A DNA stretch of 64,000 nt from an uncultured Barnesiella sp. (GTDB taxonomy: Bacteria > Bacteroidota > Bacteroidia > Bacteroidales > Barnesiellaceae), in NCBI GenBank assembly GCA_944320995.1, contig CALUJQ010000002.1, positions 1 to 64,000 on the forward strand, in the 5' to 3' direction. Made by a program: the position numbers and the translations under genes. This document shows, one piece after another, positions 26,037 to 35,648 of this stretch. The notes beneath the pieces were generated by a model that did not search any database, was not told the DNA's origin, and saw only the letters and a program-made list of their open reading frames with translations. The number at the start of each line of letters is the position of its first letter. The stretch's first letter is position 1.

Positions 26037-27860
26037 CTATTCCTCACGGATAGACAGTTTCCCGTCAGGGGCTCCCAACACGTTGCCGATGATTCTATTC
26101 CTTGTCACTTTTACACGATTACATTTCAACAAGGTTATCGCTGCTTTTCTTTCGTGAAACGGTTTATATATGCTGTTCCCTCGTATCTCATTGTCCGTAA
26201 AAGAGAGTCCATCTACACTTTTGGCATATAATATGGGATAATCAAATGGATTAAATATGTTATTCTCAATCCGGATATTACGATGAAATGGATACTTTAT
26301 ATCGGGATTCGGAATTTCGGGCTCGATAGAGATAATAGCTTCACAGAATTGATACATAGACGACATGCAAGGATAACGAAAATCGTTCCCTTTAATAAGT
26401 ACATCTTTTACCGCTCCCGATTCATACCAGTAATTGGCATCTCCCGCAATCAATATGGCCGAACCGCTCGACTCAAAAATGTTATCTTCGACGACAACCT
26501 TCCCGGGTGTCGAAATCAGCAATCCCCGGGCACGACACGAACCGAAAAATGAGTTACGAATATCCACATCGGGAGTCCATGTCAAATTTTCCAAAGCCAT
26601 ATTCCCCGTTATCCCTTCGGGTAATGCCTCCTTCAATTCCAACTCAAACACATACTCATCTATCGCCTTAAACGACCGTACCTCTCCTGTAAAAATCGTA
26701 TACATGGTATTGGCATCAATGAAACCCACTTGGTCTCCCGCCATAGCCCATACCATACCTTTGCTCATATCGTGCATAAACCGGCATACAAGTTTCGTGG
26801 AAGAGAGTCTTTCCATCACCTTGACACAAGTTCCATGAATATTGATAGGATCGTCCATCAACCCGGCCCATCGACAACTATCCACCAGAATTTGTCCTTT
26901 ACAGCCCATCAGATGGAACCCGTCGTCGTGACCACTAAAAATACGGCCTTTGGCTTCATTGGGCACCACATTCACTCTCTTAAACGTAATATCAGAAGAA
27001 TATTGAGCCAGAATACCCAAACCGGCCGTATGATAAACCTGTATATCGAAAAGGCTTACACAATGGCTATTACAGATAAATATGCCGGCATGATCTCTTG
27101 TACTATGCCTCAATACCAGCATATTCCCCACAGCAGGATAACGCTCGAACCCGCCCGTCCGACGTAACCGCACAAGGCCATAACGCAACGAAGAGGCCTC
27201 ATAATCGCGCCAATTTTCCCCCAAAGCCAAGTCACCCGTCTGTGGGACAATCAACCGAGTGGAAGCTTCGAACTCCATCGCTTTGGACAATGGGCTCTTC
27301 CAACCCTCCCCGACAAAAACAAGTTTCCCGTTCTCGATTATATAAGGCGATTCCATGACATTGATTTCCATATCGAAAAAATCACGTCCCACATTTACCA
27401 CCCGGGCCTGAGCCGTAAGCGGAATATCCCAGTCTATCGAGAAGTTTTTCAAAGTGACATTCTCACAATTTTCGATTGTTATCGGCTGTATCCTGTCGTG
27501 CATAATAAACTGCGAGCCATTCCCATCAATGGTAATATGACGGAACTCCTCAAACAACATTGCCAACCGCTTGGGAAAAACATCATAGGTATTTGTCTCG
27601 TAATAGTTTTTTTCATGCGCATATTGAGGCCAGAAATCATAACGACCCCGGGGAAAGACAAGTGTCACCCGCTCTTTCCCCCGACAAGCCTCGATGGCTT
27701 TTTGGAGATAGGGCACCGAGTTCTCTCTTGTATCGGGGTTTAATCCAAACTCCGACACTGAAATTACCGTATCGGCATATACATCATTCCCTTTGAAAAA
27801 AGATAATGCAATACAACTGCATATTATCCATAAAAATCGTCTCTTCATTTTCCCTCTCAT
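26037..27860 (-). CDS. GH110-type alpha-1,3-galactosidase (parallel beta-helix)
   Basis: The 607-residue protein has a signal peptide (after MKRRFLWIICSCIALSFF) and a right-handed parallel beta-helix. The overall length and segments such as FGLNPDTRENSVPYLQKAI, FPRGRYDFWP, GHDDGFHLMG (about 309-318) and LMDDPINIHG (about 332-341) match the GH110 exo-alpha-galactosidases known from Bacteroides, which remove alpha-1,3-linked galactose from blood-group-B or linear B structures. The acidic DD pairs fit the proposed catalytic residues. It is the last gene of PUL B. ATG 27848 is an alternative start. Confidence 0.85.
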   Translation of the reverse strand: MRGKMKRRFLWIICSCIALSFFKGNDVYADTVISVSEFGLNPDTRENSVPYLQKAIEACRGKERVTLVFPRGRYDFWPQYAHEKNYYETNTYDVFPKRLAMLFEEFRHITIDGNGSQFIMHDRIQPITIENCENVTLKNFSIDWDIPLTAQARVVNVGRDFFDMEINVMESPYIIENGKLVFVGEGWKSPLSKAMEFEASTRLIVPQTGDLALGENWRDYEASSLRYGLVRLRRTGGFERYPAVGNMLVLRHSTRDHAGIFICNSHCVSLFDIQVYHTAGLGILAQYSSDITFKRVNVVPNEAKGRIFSGHDDGFHLMGCKGQILVDSCRWAGLMDDPINIHGTCVKVMERLSSTKLVCRFMHDMSKGMVWAMAGDQVGFIDANTMYTIFTGEVRSFKAIDEYVFELELKEALPEGITGNMALENLTWTPDVDIRNSFFGSCRARGLLISTPGKVVVEDNIFESSGSAILIAGDANYWYESGAVKDVLIKGNDFRYPCMSSMYQFCEAIISIEPEIPNPDIKYPFHRNIRIENNIFNPFDYPILYAKSVDGLSFTDNEIRGNSIYKPFHERKAAITLLKCNRVKVTRNRIIGNVLGAPDGKLSIREE

Positions 27861-28012
27861 TATGTGGTTTTCATAAAACTAAGCTATTGGGCAAACCTCA
27901 ACACATCCAATTTTTCCCATGCCCCTCGTGTAAAGTCGGGGATACAAACAGGAACAGGTCCGTTTCTCACCGCCATGACCGCCAACCCACCGGGCGACTT
28001 CGCCAATCTCTT

Positions 28013-29605
28013 TTATAAATTCTGAATATTCACTGTGGTGGAAAATATTTCTCCAAATCGAGAAGTCACCCTTATTTTAAGTTGGTTATAGGGTATCGAC
28101 GGGTGACAATAAAACATGTGGTCCGACTCCGAGGCCTGTATCCATGTCCTACCTACCGGGAATGTATTGTCGCCTTTCGCTCCGAAAGCATTATATGCCG
28201 TAATATCATACATACTGAGACTGCGATACATGGAACGATAGGTTTGTCCATTATCCTCTGAGTACTCGACTTTCCATGAAGGGTCCCAGTCCCAAACATT
28301 CAACACAACATCATTGGGCCTCAATATACTAATTCGTTCGCCCAAGGGGTAAACCCTCATTTGATATTGTACAGGTTGTCCCACACATTTATATTTCCAT
28401 TTGAAAGAGGTTCCATCAACATCAAATATTTTATATCCGATGGGGGTACCTTCGCTACAAAGCAATTCGGGTTGCCACCAATTTCCGCATACAGCTGCTA
28501 CAATGTGCTCGGTCATACCGCTACCGTCGTCGGTCACTACCGAATTCCAATGAGTATGTCCGCTAAGAATCTGCACATTGGCATATCCTCGCAACAATGC
28601 ATACAATTGCTCCCGATTGCCAAACGAACGGGTTTCGGTTCTCCGCTTCGTAGGGGCATGTAAACTGACAACTACCGCCTTGTCCTTATCGACATAACTC
28701 AAATCCTTTTGCAACCATGCGATTTGTTCATCGGAAATAGCATCGACATACTTTGAATTCGCACCGCCCCAATACTCTACATCGTCAAGAGCTACATAAT
28801 GGACTTTCCCTCGATTGAACGAATAATAGGTAGGTCCATAATGACGTTTGTAAACGGTATCGGCTTTCAAGTCATTCATCTTATTCGCCGGTTCGTTTTT
28901 ATTGAACACATGGTCATGATTCCCGATTACGTTATATACCGGATTGTTCAAAGTCGAAAAGATTTGTTTGCTCGAATCATGGTACTCGGGCTTGTCAAAC
29001 ACCAAATCGCCCAACACGATATAATGCAGATTTTCACCTTGCCGGTTCTGTACAATCCATTCATTCAGATCTCTTACGGCTTCCTGCAGGTAACTCAATT
29101 CAAAATCCCGATATAATTGCGGGTCCCCGATAGCAACAAAAGTGTGTTTTGTATCGTCTTTATCAAGAGGGAAAAGTTCAAAATCGGCTTGTATAATCTC
29201 GGTATGCCCATTCAACTCGGCATAAAACTGAGGGACACTGTTTTTTACAGGCACCGTATAGCCGCTCGGCGAAGAAATGTATACATGAGAAGCCTCGACA
29301 TTCCTCTTCATTCGGTATATTCCCTTTTCATCGGTCACCGTAACATTTGTTCCGTCAGTAACCACGACTCCCGGAAGCCCCTCTTGATTGCAGTGTACCC
29401 ACCCTTTGAGTGTGATACCCGGGAGGTCCAAAATAATACCATTCGCCGGGTCATCTTGTTCTGGTACCGAATCCGGTACTTCCGGCTCGACTGGCTCCTC
29501 GGGTACCTCTGTTCCCGAAGTATCTATGGGTACATCTGTTTTTTCACAACTGAAAAAGAGAATACTTATACTCAAAAGAAATATAAAAAAGACATTTTTT
29601 CTCAT
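28013..29605 (-). CDS. Calcineurin-like metallophosphoesterase lipoprotein
   Basis: The 530-residue protein has a lipobox (LFFSC, Cys20), an acidic Pro-rich linker (VPEEPVEPEVPDSVPE), a beta-sandwich N-terminal domain (about 62-150, VTVTDEKGIYRMKRN) and a calcineurin-like phosphoesterase core (about 155-385). The core motifs are AIGDPQL, VLGDLVFD, IGNHDH, SLHAP and SGHTHWN. A C-terminal beta domain completes the usual three-part family plan. It should be surface-exposed and remove phosphate or cleave a phosphodiester on the PUL ligand; the exact substrate is unknown. Confidence 0.88.
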   Translation of the reverse strand: MRKNVFFIFLLSISILFFSCEKTDVPIDTSGTEVPEEPVEPEVPDSVPEQDDPANGIILDLPGITLKGWVHCNQEGLPGVVVTDGTNVTVTDEKGIYRMKRNVEASHVYISSPSGYTVPVKNSVPQFYAELNGHTEIIQADFELFPLDKDDTKHTFVAIGDPQLYRDFELSYLQEAVRDLNEWIVQNRQGENLHYIVLGDLVFDKPEYHDSSKQIFSTLNNPVYNVIGNHDHVFNKNEPANKMNDLKADTVYKRHYGPTYYSFNRGKVHYVALDDVEYWGGANSKYVDAISDEQIAWLQKDLSYVDKDKAVVVSLHAPTKRRTETRSFGNREQLYALLRGYANVQILSGHTHWNSVVTDDGSGMTEHIVAAVCGNWWQPELLCSEGTPIGYKIFDVDGTSFKWKYKCVGQPVQYQMRVYPLGERISILRPNDVVLNVWDWDPSWKVEYSEDNGQTYRSMYRSLSMYDITAYNAFGAKGDNTFPVGRTWIQASESDHMFYCHPSIPYNQLKIRVTSRFGEIFSTTVNIQNL

Positions 29606-29629
29606 ACCGATTATTTTCCTCTTTTTTTA

Positions 29630-29663
29630 AATATATCGGGAGAAAAATTTCTCCCGATATATT
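29630..29663. repeat. Perfect inverted repeat after the T9SS propeller gene
   Basis: Bases 29630-29645 and 29648-29663 form a 16-bp perfect stem. Neither strand has a following U-tract, so it is not a textbook terminator. It could stabilise a 3' end or moderate read-through within the PUL B transcript. Confidence 0.6.
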
Positions 29664-29673
29664 ATATAAAATC

Positions 29674-32600
29674 CTATTGAACCATAAATCTCTGTGAATA
29701 CGATACGCCCTCACCTCTCACAGTAATTATATACCATTGAGACGGCATGCCGTTTACAGAAATAACTTTTATCATATCGTCTTTTACATCGACCTGCTCT
29801 TGATAAACTTGATTACCAGACATATCAACAATATCTATCACATAAGCGCCCGAAACAAGGCCTTTCAAGGAAACTTTCAGCACACCATCGGTTGTCGGGT
29901 TGGGATAGATAACCAACTTATCGGCTGTAACATCTTCCACACTACTCTCTCCAATAACATTGAGGAATACCAGCTGAGATGCACGGCAACCGACTTCATC
30001 TTCGGCAACAACAGTAAATGAATATTCTTGTGCCGGGGCATTAGGTGTCCCGCTAATCAATCCTACGCCATCTTCCAAAGAAGTTAAAGAGAGGCCATAA
30101 GGAAGTGAACTTCCCTCTTCAAGAGACCATGTAACAGCACCGGTAGCATTGTCGGCATATATTTTGGCAGAGAAAGGCTTTCCATTTTCTGCATCTTCCG
30201 AAATAACGGCCTCTACCGACAGCAGACAATCTGCTCCGATAACGGTTATACTGAACTCTTTACTTACATTGACAAAACCATCTGTTGCCAAAATCGTAAA
30301 CTTGAAAATACCTGTCTCCGTGAGAATGCCACTCACTTCGCCCGTATTGGTATCCAATGACAATCCCGCCGGAAGCCTGTCGCCTTCCTTCACGCTATAA
30401 GCAACTTGCAACGGTTTCTGGAATCCCGAGATATTCAATTGGGCTACATAAGCCTCATCTTTGACTCCTTGTGGAAATACGCCAATCAATGCGGCTTCTT
30501 GGCTATAACGAGCCAACATAAACCGACCTCCACCAACGGCATTGGAACTACCGCTTATCCCATAGGGATATATCGTTCCATATGTAGGCCCGGTCAAAAT
30601 GATATCGTTGGTAACTTTGTCGATTGAAATTGCCAATCCGGTCGGTTTCACGGCATCGGTTATAATAGCACCGGTCGAGAATGCATACACATATTCTCCC
30701 GCATCGGTATACTTGGCGACGAAAGCAGTCCGATTGTTTCCATTACGTTGCAACTTGATGCTGCTATGAACAGGCAATTCGGCTTCATAATATCCTACGG
30801 CATATACATTGTTGCTTTCATCGACAGCCAAAGAGGTCACACCGTCGTCGGCCACCGACGCAAACAGGCGATGCCATACATATTGTCCGTTGGCGTCAAA
30901 CTTGATAATGGCACCATCGGTTTTCTCCGCATCGGCTTCTATGGCCTCGGCCGTTCCCGAAATGATAGAAGACCCTTTGCATATTGCACCGAAATACAAA
31001 TTGCCGTTTTTATCTCGAACCAGAGATACTCCTCGTCCGTTGAGCAACGAGCCATTGCTGCCCAACGAGGTTACCCATTGACAAACACCGGCTTCATCAT
31101 ACTTCGCAATAAACGAAGTAACACCCGTGGCATTTACCACTTTTCCGTTTCCAAACGGTACGGTTCCATTATTTACCATGCCAGAGACATATACATTGCA
31201 AGACTCATCGGTTACAAGCCCATATATTTCCTCTCCGCTATTGGTCGTTCCCAAACGTTTTGCCCAAAGGCCTTCGCCATTCGCATTCAGTTTAAGTATG
31301 AATACATCGGTCGATGTACCCGCCAAAGTCTCGGAAGAACCGTCGGCCATCGGAATTACGATATCGCCACTATTCGTGTATCCAATCACATAAATATTGC
31401 CTTTCTTATCAATGGCTGCATTGATACCGGCTTCCCAATCTTTTGCCGAACCAAAGACTTTATGCCAAATCTTGTTTCCGTCTTTGTCAAAACGAACTAC
31501 GCCTATATCACGGCCTCCATTGGTCGGGAAACTATCTGTTTCATTCAACGTACCGATTCTGAAATCGGGTGTAATTATTCCGGCAAACAGACCGTCGCCC
31601 GTAGTCTCGTCGACTACAATGGCCTGCCCTTGTTCATTCCGTCCAGAAACCGGAGAACCGCCGATTCGTCGAGCCCATATAAAGCTACCATCACCACCAT
31701 TGTACTTGGCTACCAATGCATCGGTATTCCCCACATTCGGGAATGACACCTCATCGGAGAACGATGCCGAGAAGTAACTGGCAGCCACCCACACATTACC
31801 GTCTTTATCGATAGCATTTACCTTGGCATGGTCAAATGCTTCACTTCCATAGATTTGATTGATCCATTTCAGGTTCGGAGCCAATGAATAATTAAACTCT
31901 TGAACATTTATTGTATAGGTCTGTGATGTCTCACAGCCACTCTCTTCTCTTGCTTTAATGGTAAATGACAGTTCTCCTGTCTCCTGCAAAACACCATTCA
32001 GAATCCCCTTATCGGGATCGAGGGCAAGCCCTTTCGGCAAATTATCTGCCGTCCAGACAATCGCTCCCTCTCCATTCTCCAGACTAAACTGTTGATAGAA
32101 TGGACCTGTCACGGCTTCCGATTCCATGTGGTCGGGCGAAATGGCCAAAATATCACACGGCTTGGGTACGATAGAGTAGGTAAACACCTTATTCACAGAA
32201 ACATTATCTAACATATTGGTAACCTCTATCTCAAACGATCCTGTACACTCTTCTGTGGCTTTTCCCGAAATGATACCCGTTTCGGGATCAAGCGACCACC
32301 CGGCAGGCAAATCACCGTTTATCGCATAACTGAACGATGTGGGCATCTCGAAGAAGGCGGGAACTATCTGGAATGAGAACGGCACAAACCGTTTGCCATT
32401 TAACTCGGAGGGGCCCGATATAGAAGGTGTCATCTTATAGGAGGCCGCAAACCATTTATAGTTCCGCCCGTCAACACTATACCGTGCATTCCCGGTCTCG
32501 GGATCGCCATAAGGCAAAACGACATCGGTCGTCCGATCGCCCGCAATAGCCAGTTTATCACCATTGATGGCAATAAGGTTGATGCTTTCGGCGCCCGAAC

Positions 32601-33984
32601 CCTTTACGGTTTCGGCATACAAACATTCACCGGAAGCATTCAATTTGACAAAGAAACCCTCCTTGTCATTTGAACCGGTCTTTTGAAGTTCAATACCTTC
32701 GCCCCAATTCAGCGCACCATTGAAATAACCGCTTATATAGATATTTCCCGAATTGTCACATGAGATTTCTTTCGACTCGCTCGACAAGTCGCCCGAGGCC
32801 GATTTACTCCATAACAGGTTTCCGGTGGCATCGAAGGCCGCGACAAACAAATGATCGGCTCCCGACAAATGTGTTACTGTCTCGGGCGACAATCCGGCCG
32901 ATCCCTCTATGATGATTTGATTATTTGCCTTTCCTGTCACAACAACAGCGTTAGACTCGGGAAGAGCCTGTACCTTCAATACCTCTTGATTCCCTGTTCC
33001 CGTAAAATAGCGAGACCACATGACCGATCCATCGGTTGTATTAAACTTCACCAAAGCCGATTCCTTGGATTGTTCCGGATAAAGCATATACTTCTGCTCC
33101 CCGATATTAAATTCCCGTTTAGCTTCCGATTCATTGGTAAGATTTCCATTTGCTGCATTGAAAACGCCACAGACCACAGGATTCCCGTCGTCTCCAACAC
33201 TCACATCGGGAGTCCCATTTTCCCGGAACTTAGAACCTATATTCGTAGCCCACAATATCTCTCCGTTCGGGTCGAATTTCACGAGCAAATAATCCTCACC
33301 CCAATTGTTCGTAACAGCAAGTGAAGTAGTAGAACCGTCTTTAAGCGGCAATTCGAGCGGAGCACTCGATACGTTTCCAAACGTAGCTACCGCATACAAA
33401 TTCCCATCATTATCGGCAACCAGCGAATTGAACATCTCCCAGTTGCGGGTTCCGCCAAAAGTCTTTGCCCAAACGGCTTCACCTGTACCGGCATTCAATT
33501 TGGCTATATAATAGTCCATCTCTCCTTGTGAAACCAACGAAATGCCAAACACAGATACGGGGAGCGGTGAGGCTACATTTGTTCTCACGCCGCCAACCAC
33601 ATAAATATAATCTCCAACTTCACATACCGAGGTCACCTGACTGTTATTGGCCGACTCAGGCACACACACCATATTATCCCACAAAAGTTCTCCTTCAGCC
33701 GATATTTTAACCAAAATTCCAGCTCGTGTAGTAGCTTCTTGATACGGATTCTTAATCTCATCAAACGTACCATCACCTTTCAAAATCTGGAAAGAGTTGG
33801 CATTGATAGACACATACATATCTCCATTGGAAGTTACTGCCAAAGCCTTTTGCTCGTCGGCCGTATGATCAGCCCCCAGACTCTTCCCGACAATGAGTTG
33901 CCCGAAAGTTGTCAATGGCGACAACAACAATAGACAGCTAATCCATTTCAGCTGTTTACATTGGAAAAAAGTGTTCGTTTTCAT
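29674..33984 (-). CDS. Giant T9SS-exported beta-propeller/Ig protein of PUL B
   Basis: The 1436-residue protein has a signal peptide (to TTFG, about 28). A first blade-repeat region (about 30-515) is followed by two Ig-like domains (about 518-605 and 607-692), a second blade region (about 700-1165) with typical DKDGNVWVAASY and DKKGNIYVIGYT blades, and two more Ig-like domains (about 1165-1345). A T9SS type A sorting domain ends it (about 1347-1436, KLVIYPNPTTDG). The plan is the PUL A protein's (propeller-Ig-Ig) unit doubled. It is presumably cell-surface attached and ligand-binding; no catalytic motif is visible. Confidence 0.85.
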   Translation of the reverse strand: MKTNTFFQCKQLKWISCLLLLSPLTTFGQLIVGKSLGADHTADEQKALAVTSNGDMYVSINANSFQILKGDGTFDEIKNPYQEATTRAGILVKISAEGELLWDNMVCVPESANNSQVTSVCEVGDYIYVVGGVRTNVASPLPVSVFGISLVSQGEMDYYIAKLNAGTGEAVWAKTFGGTRNWEMFNSLVADNDGNLYAVATFGNVSSAPLELPLKDGSTTSLAVTNNWGEDYLLVKFDPNGEILWATNIGSKFRENGTPDVSVGDDGNPVVCGVFNAANGNLTNESEAKREFNIGEQKYMLYPEQSKESALVKFNTTDGSVMWSRYFTGTGNQEVLKVQALPESNAVVVTGKANNQIIIEGSAGLSPETVTHLSGADHLFVAAFDATGNLLWSKSASGDLSSESKEISCDNSGNIYISGYFNGALNWGEGIELQKTGSNDKEGFFVKLNASGECLYAETVKGSGAESINLIAINGDKLAIAGDRTTDVVLPYGDPETGNARYSVDGRNYKWFAASYKMTPSISGPSELNGKRFVPFSFQIVPAFFEMPTSFSYAINGDLPAGWSLDPETGIISGKATEECTGSFEIEVTNMLDNVSVNKVFTYSIVPKPCDILAISPDHMESEAVTGPFYQQFSLENGEGAIVWTADNLPKGLALDPDKGILNGVLQETGELSFTIKAREESGCETSQTYTINVQEFNYSLAPNLKWINQIYGSEAFDHAKVNAIDKDGNVWVAASYFSASFSDEVSFPNVGNTDALVAKYNGGDGSFIWARRIGGSPVSGRNEQGQAIVVDETTGDGLFAGIITPDFRIGTLNETDSFPTNGGRDIGVVRFDKDGNKIWHKVFGSAKDWEAGINAAIDKKGNIYVIGYTNSGDIVIPMADGSSETLAGTSTDVFILKLNANGEGLWAKRLGTTNSGEEIYGLVTDESCNVYVSGMVNNGTVPFGNGKVVNATGVTSFIAKYDEAGVCQWVTSLGSNGSLLNGRGVSLVRDKNGNLYFGAICKGSSIISGTAEAIEADAEKTDGAIIKFDANGQYVWHRLFASVADDGVTSLAVDESNNVYAVGYYEAELPVHSSIKLQRNGNNRTAFVAKYTDAGEYVYAFSTGAIITDAVKPTGLAISIDKVTNDIILTGPTYGTIYPYGISGSSNAVGGGRFMLARYSQEAALIGVFPQGVKDEAYVAQLNISGFQKPLQVAYSVKEGDRLPAGLSLDTNTGEVSGILTETGIFKFTILATDGFVNVSKEFSITVIGADCLLSVEAVISEDAENGKPFSAKIYADNATGAVTWSLEEGSSLPYGLSLTSLEDGVGLISGTPNAPAQEYSFTVVAEDEVGCRASQLVFLNVIGESSVEDVTADKLVIYPNPTTDGVLKVSLKGLVSGAYVIDIVDMSGNQVYQEQVDVKDDMIKVISVNGMPSQWYIITVRGEGVSYSQRFMVQ

Positions 33985-33990
33985 AGTCTA

Positions 33991-35637
33991 TTATTTTTTT
34001 GAAAAAAGAAAATGCTTTGCATAGTTCACTTGTAGAAAATCAAGTCTTTTGGATTGGATGCTCAAACGACGTATAAAGTCTGAATAGTCCCTCTCTTTTT
34101 GCGAACTCCATCCGACTTCGGCCAAAGCGATGAGTCGGGGATAAGCCATATACTCGGCATGTTCCGGTGTAGCTATATATTCTGTCCAAAGGTTTCCTTG
34201 AATACCCCGGATATATTGGCTCTGCTCAGGAGTCAGTTCCTCGGTAGGATTGTACGAATAAACCGAATCCAACGGCAAATATCCGTAAATGGCCAACGGC
34301 TCGTTCTCCCGGTCTTCCGATTGATAATAATCCAAATAACAAAAATCTCTCGGAGTCATGATAACCGAATGTTTCATCTCGGCAGCCTTTATTCCGCCCT
34401 CTTCGCCCCGCCAAGACATCACTATTGCGTTAGGAGCGATACCTCCTTCCAAAATCTCGTCCCATCCGATAATCTGCCGGCCATGTGAGTTGACAAACTT
34501 CTCCATGCGATTTATGAAATAGCTTTGGAGTTCATACTCGTCTTTCAAGCCCATTTCCTTTATGTTTTGCTGACATACCGGACACTTGGACCATTGCTCC
34601 TTGGGACATTCATCGCCACCTATGTGTATATATTTAGAAGGGAATATCTCAAATACCTCAGAAAGGACATCTTCCAAAAATTTGAAACTCTCTTCCCGGG
34701 TACACAACACATTCTTATGCACACCCCAATCACACGATACTTCGTAATCTTTGGGAAAACAAGCCATTTGAGGATATGCCGCCAAAATCGATTGGGTATG
34801 TCCCGGCATCTCGATTTCAGGAATAACCTCTATAAACCGATCTTGTGCATATTCGACAATTTCACGCAACTCTTCCTGCGTATAATATCCGCCATGTCGT
34901 TTCCCATCATACTTACGAGGCTCATCGTTTTTATGGCCAACAATACTTTGCCTGCGCCATGCCCCCACAGAAGTAAGCCGAGGTTTAGACTTTATCTCGA
35001 CACGCCACCCTTGGTCGTCAGTCAAATGCAGATGCAATACATTCAACTTATACAACGCCATCATATCGATACTTTTCTTGATAAAATCTACCGGGAAATA
35101 GTGTCGGGCCACATCAAGCATGAATCCTCTGTGGCTGAAACGAGGCACATCATAAATACTCACACACGGTACGTCCAACACCACATTTTCGTCACAAATC
35201 TTTTTCTCACACGCAACAGGGAGCAACTGCCGCAACGTTTGTACGGCATAAAATGCACCCTCACCACTTTTCGAGGTTATTGTTATTTCACGCGGAGTAA
35301 TCTTGAGTGTATAGGCATCATCTCGAGAAATGGTATCGCACACGGCAAATACGATTTTATTCCGAGTGTCGTCGTCGGAATCTATTTTTATCGAACAATC
35401 GCCCGTCTGCTCTACAAAACATTTCAGAAACTCTGCCGCTTTTTTTATTCCATCATCTCCTGTTTTCAGCTCTATTACAGTACTGTTCCCAAAAGTGAAA
35501 GTCCCCGATTGCAGTTTACACGAAAGAGGCTTGGGAATAACCGGGCAATCGGCTCTTGTCTTCCGGTTTTCTTGGCAAGAGCTAAAAATAAATAACAACA
35601 GAATAATACAGTATGGTAAGCTTTTTATCTGTCGCAT
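33991..35637 (-). CDS. GH20 beta-N-acetylhexosaminidase lipoprotein
   Basis: The 548-residue protein has a lipobox (FIFSSC, Cys21), a GH20b N-terminal domain (about 30-160) and a TIM barrel. GH20 landmarks are RGFMLDVARHYFPVDFIKKSID, LHLTDDQGWRVEI, PEIEMPGHTQSILAAYP and the catalytic Asp-Glu in HIGGDECPK (about 336-344), with NLWTEYI near the end. It removes terminal beta-linked GlcNAc or GalNAc, as from mucin or host N-glycans, by substrate assistance. It lies 6 bp upstream of the giant T9SS gene and 11 bp downstream of a phosphatase gene in PUL B. Confidence 0.94.
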   Translation of the reverse strand: MRQIKSLPYCIILLLFIFSSCQENRKTRADCPVIPKPLSCKLQSGTFTFGNSTVIELKTGDDGIKKAAEFLKCFVEQTGDCSIKIDSDDDTRNKIVFAVCDTISRDDAYTLKITPREITITSKSGEGAFYAVQTLRQLLPVACEKKICDENVVLDVPCVSIYDVPRFSHRGFMLDVARHYFPVDFIKKSIDMMALYKLNVLHLHLTDDQGWRVEIKSKPRLTSVGAWRRQSIVGHKNDEPRKYDGKRHGGYYTQEELREIVEYAQDRFIEVIPEIEMPGHTQSILAAYPQMACFPKDYEVSCDWGVHKNVLCTREESFKFLEDVLSEVFEIFPSKYIHIGGDECPKEQWSKCPVCQQNIKEMGLKDEYELQSYFINRMEKFVNSHGRQIIGWDEILEGGIAPNAIVMSWRGEEGGIKAAEMKHSVIMTPRDFCYLDYYQSEDRENEPLAIYGYLPLDSVYSYNPTEELTPEQSQYIRGIQGNLWTEYIATPEHAEYMAYPRLIALAEVGWSSQKERDYSDFIRRLSIQSKRLDFLQVNYAKHFLFSKK

Positions 35638-35648
35638 AATTTACGTTT

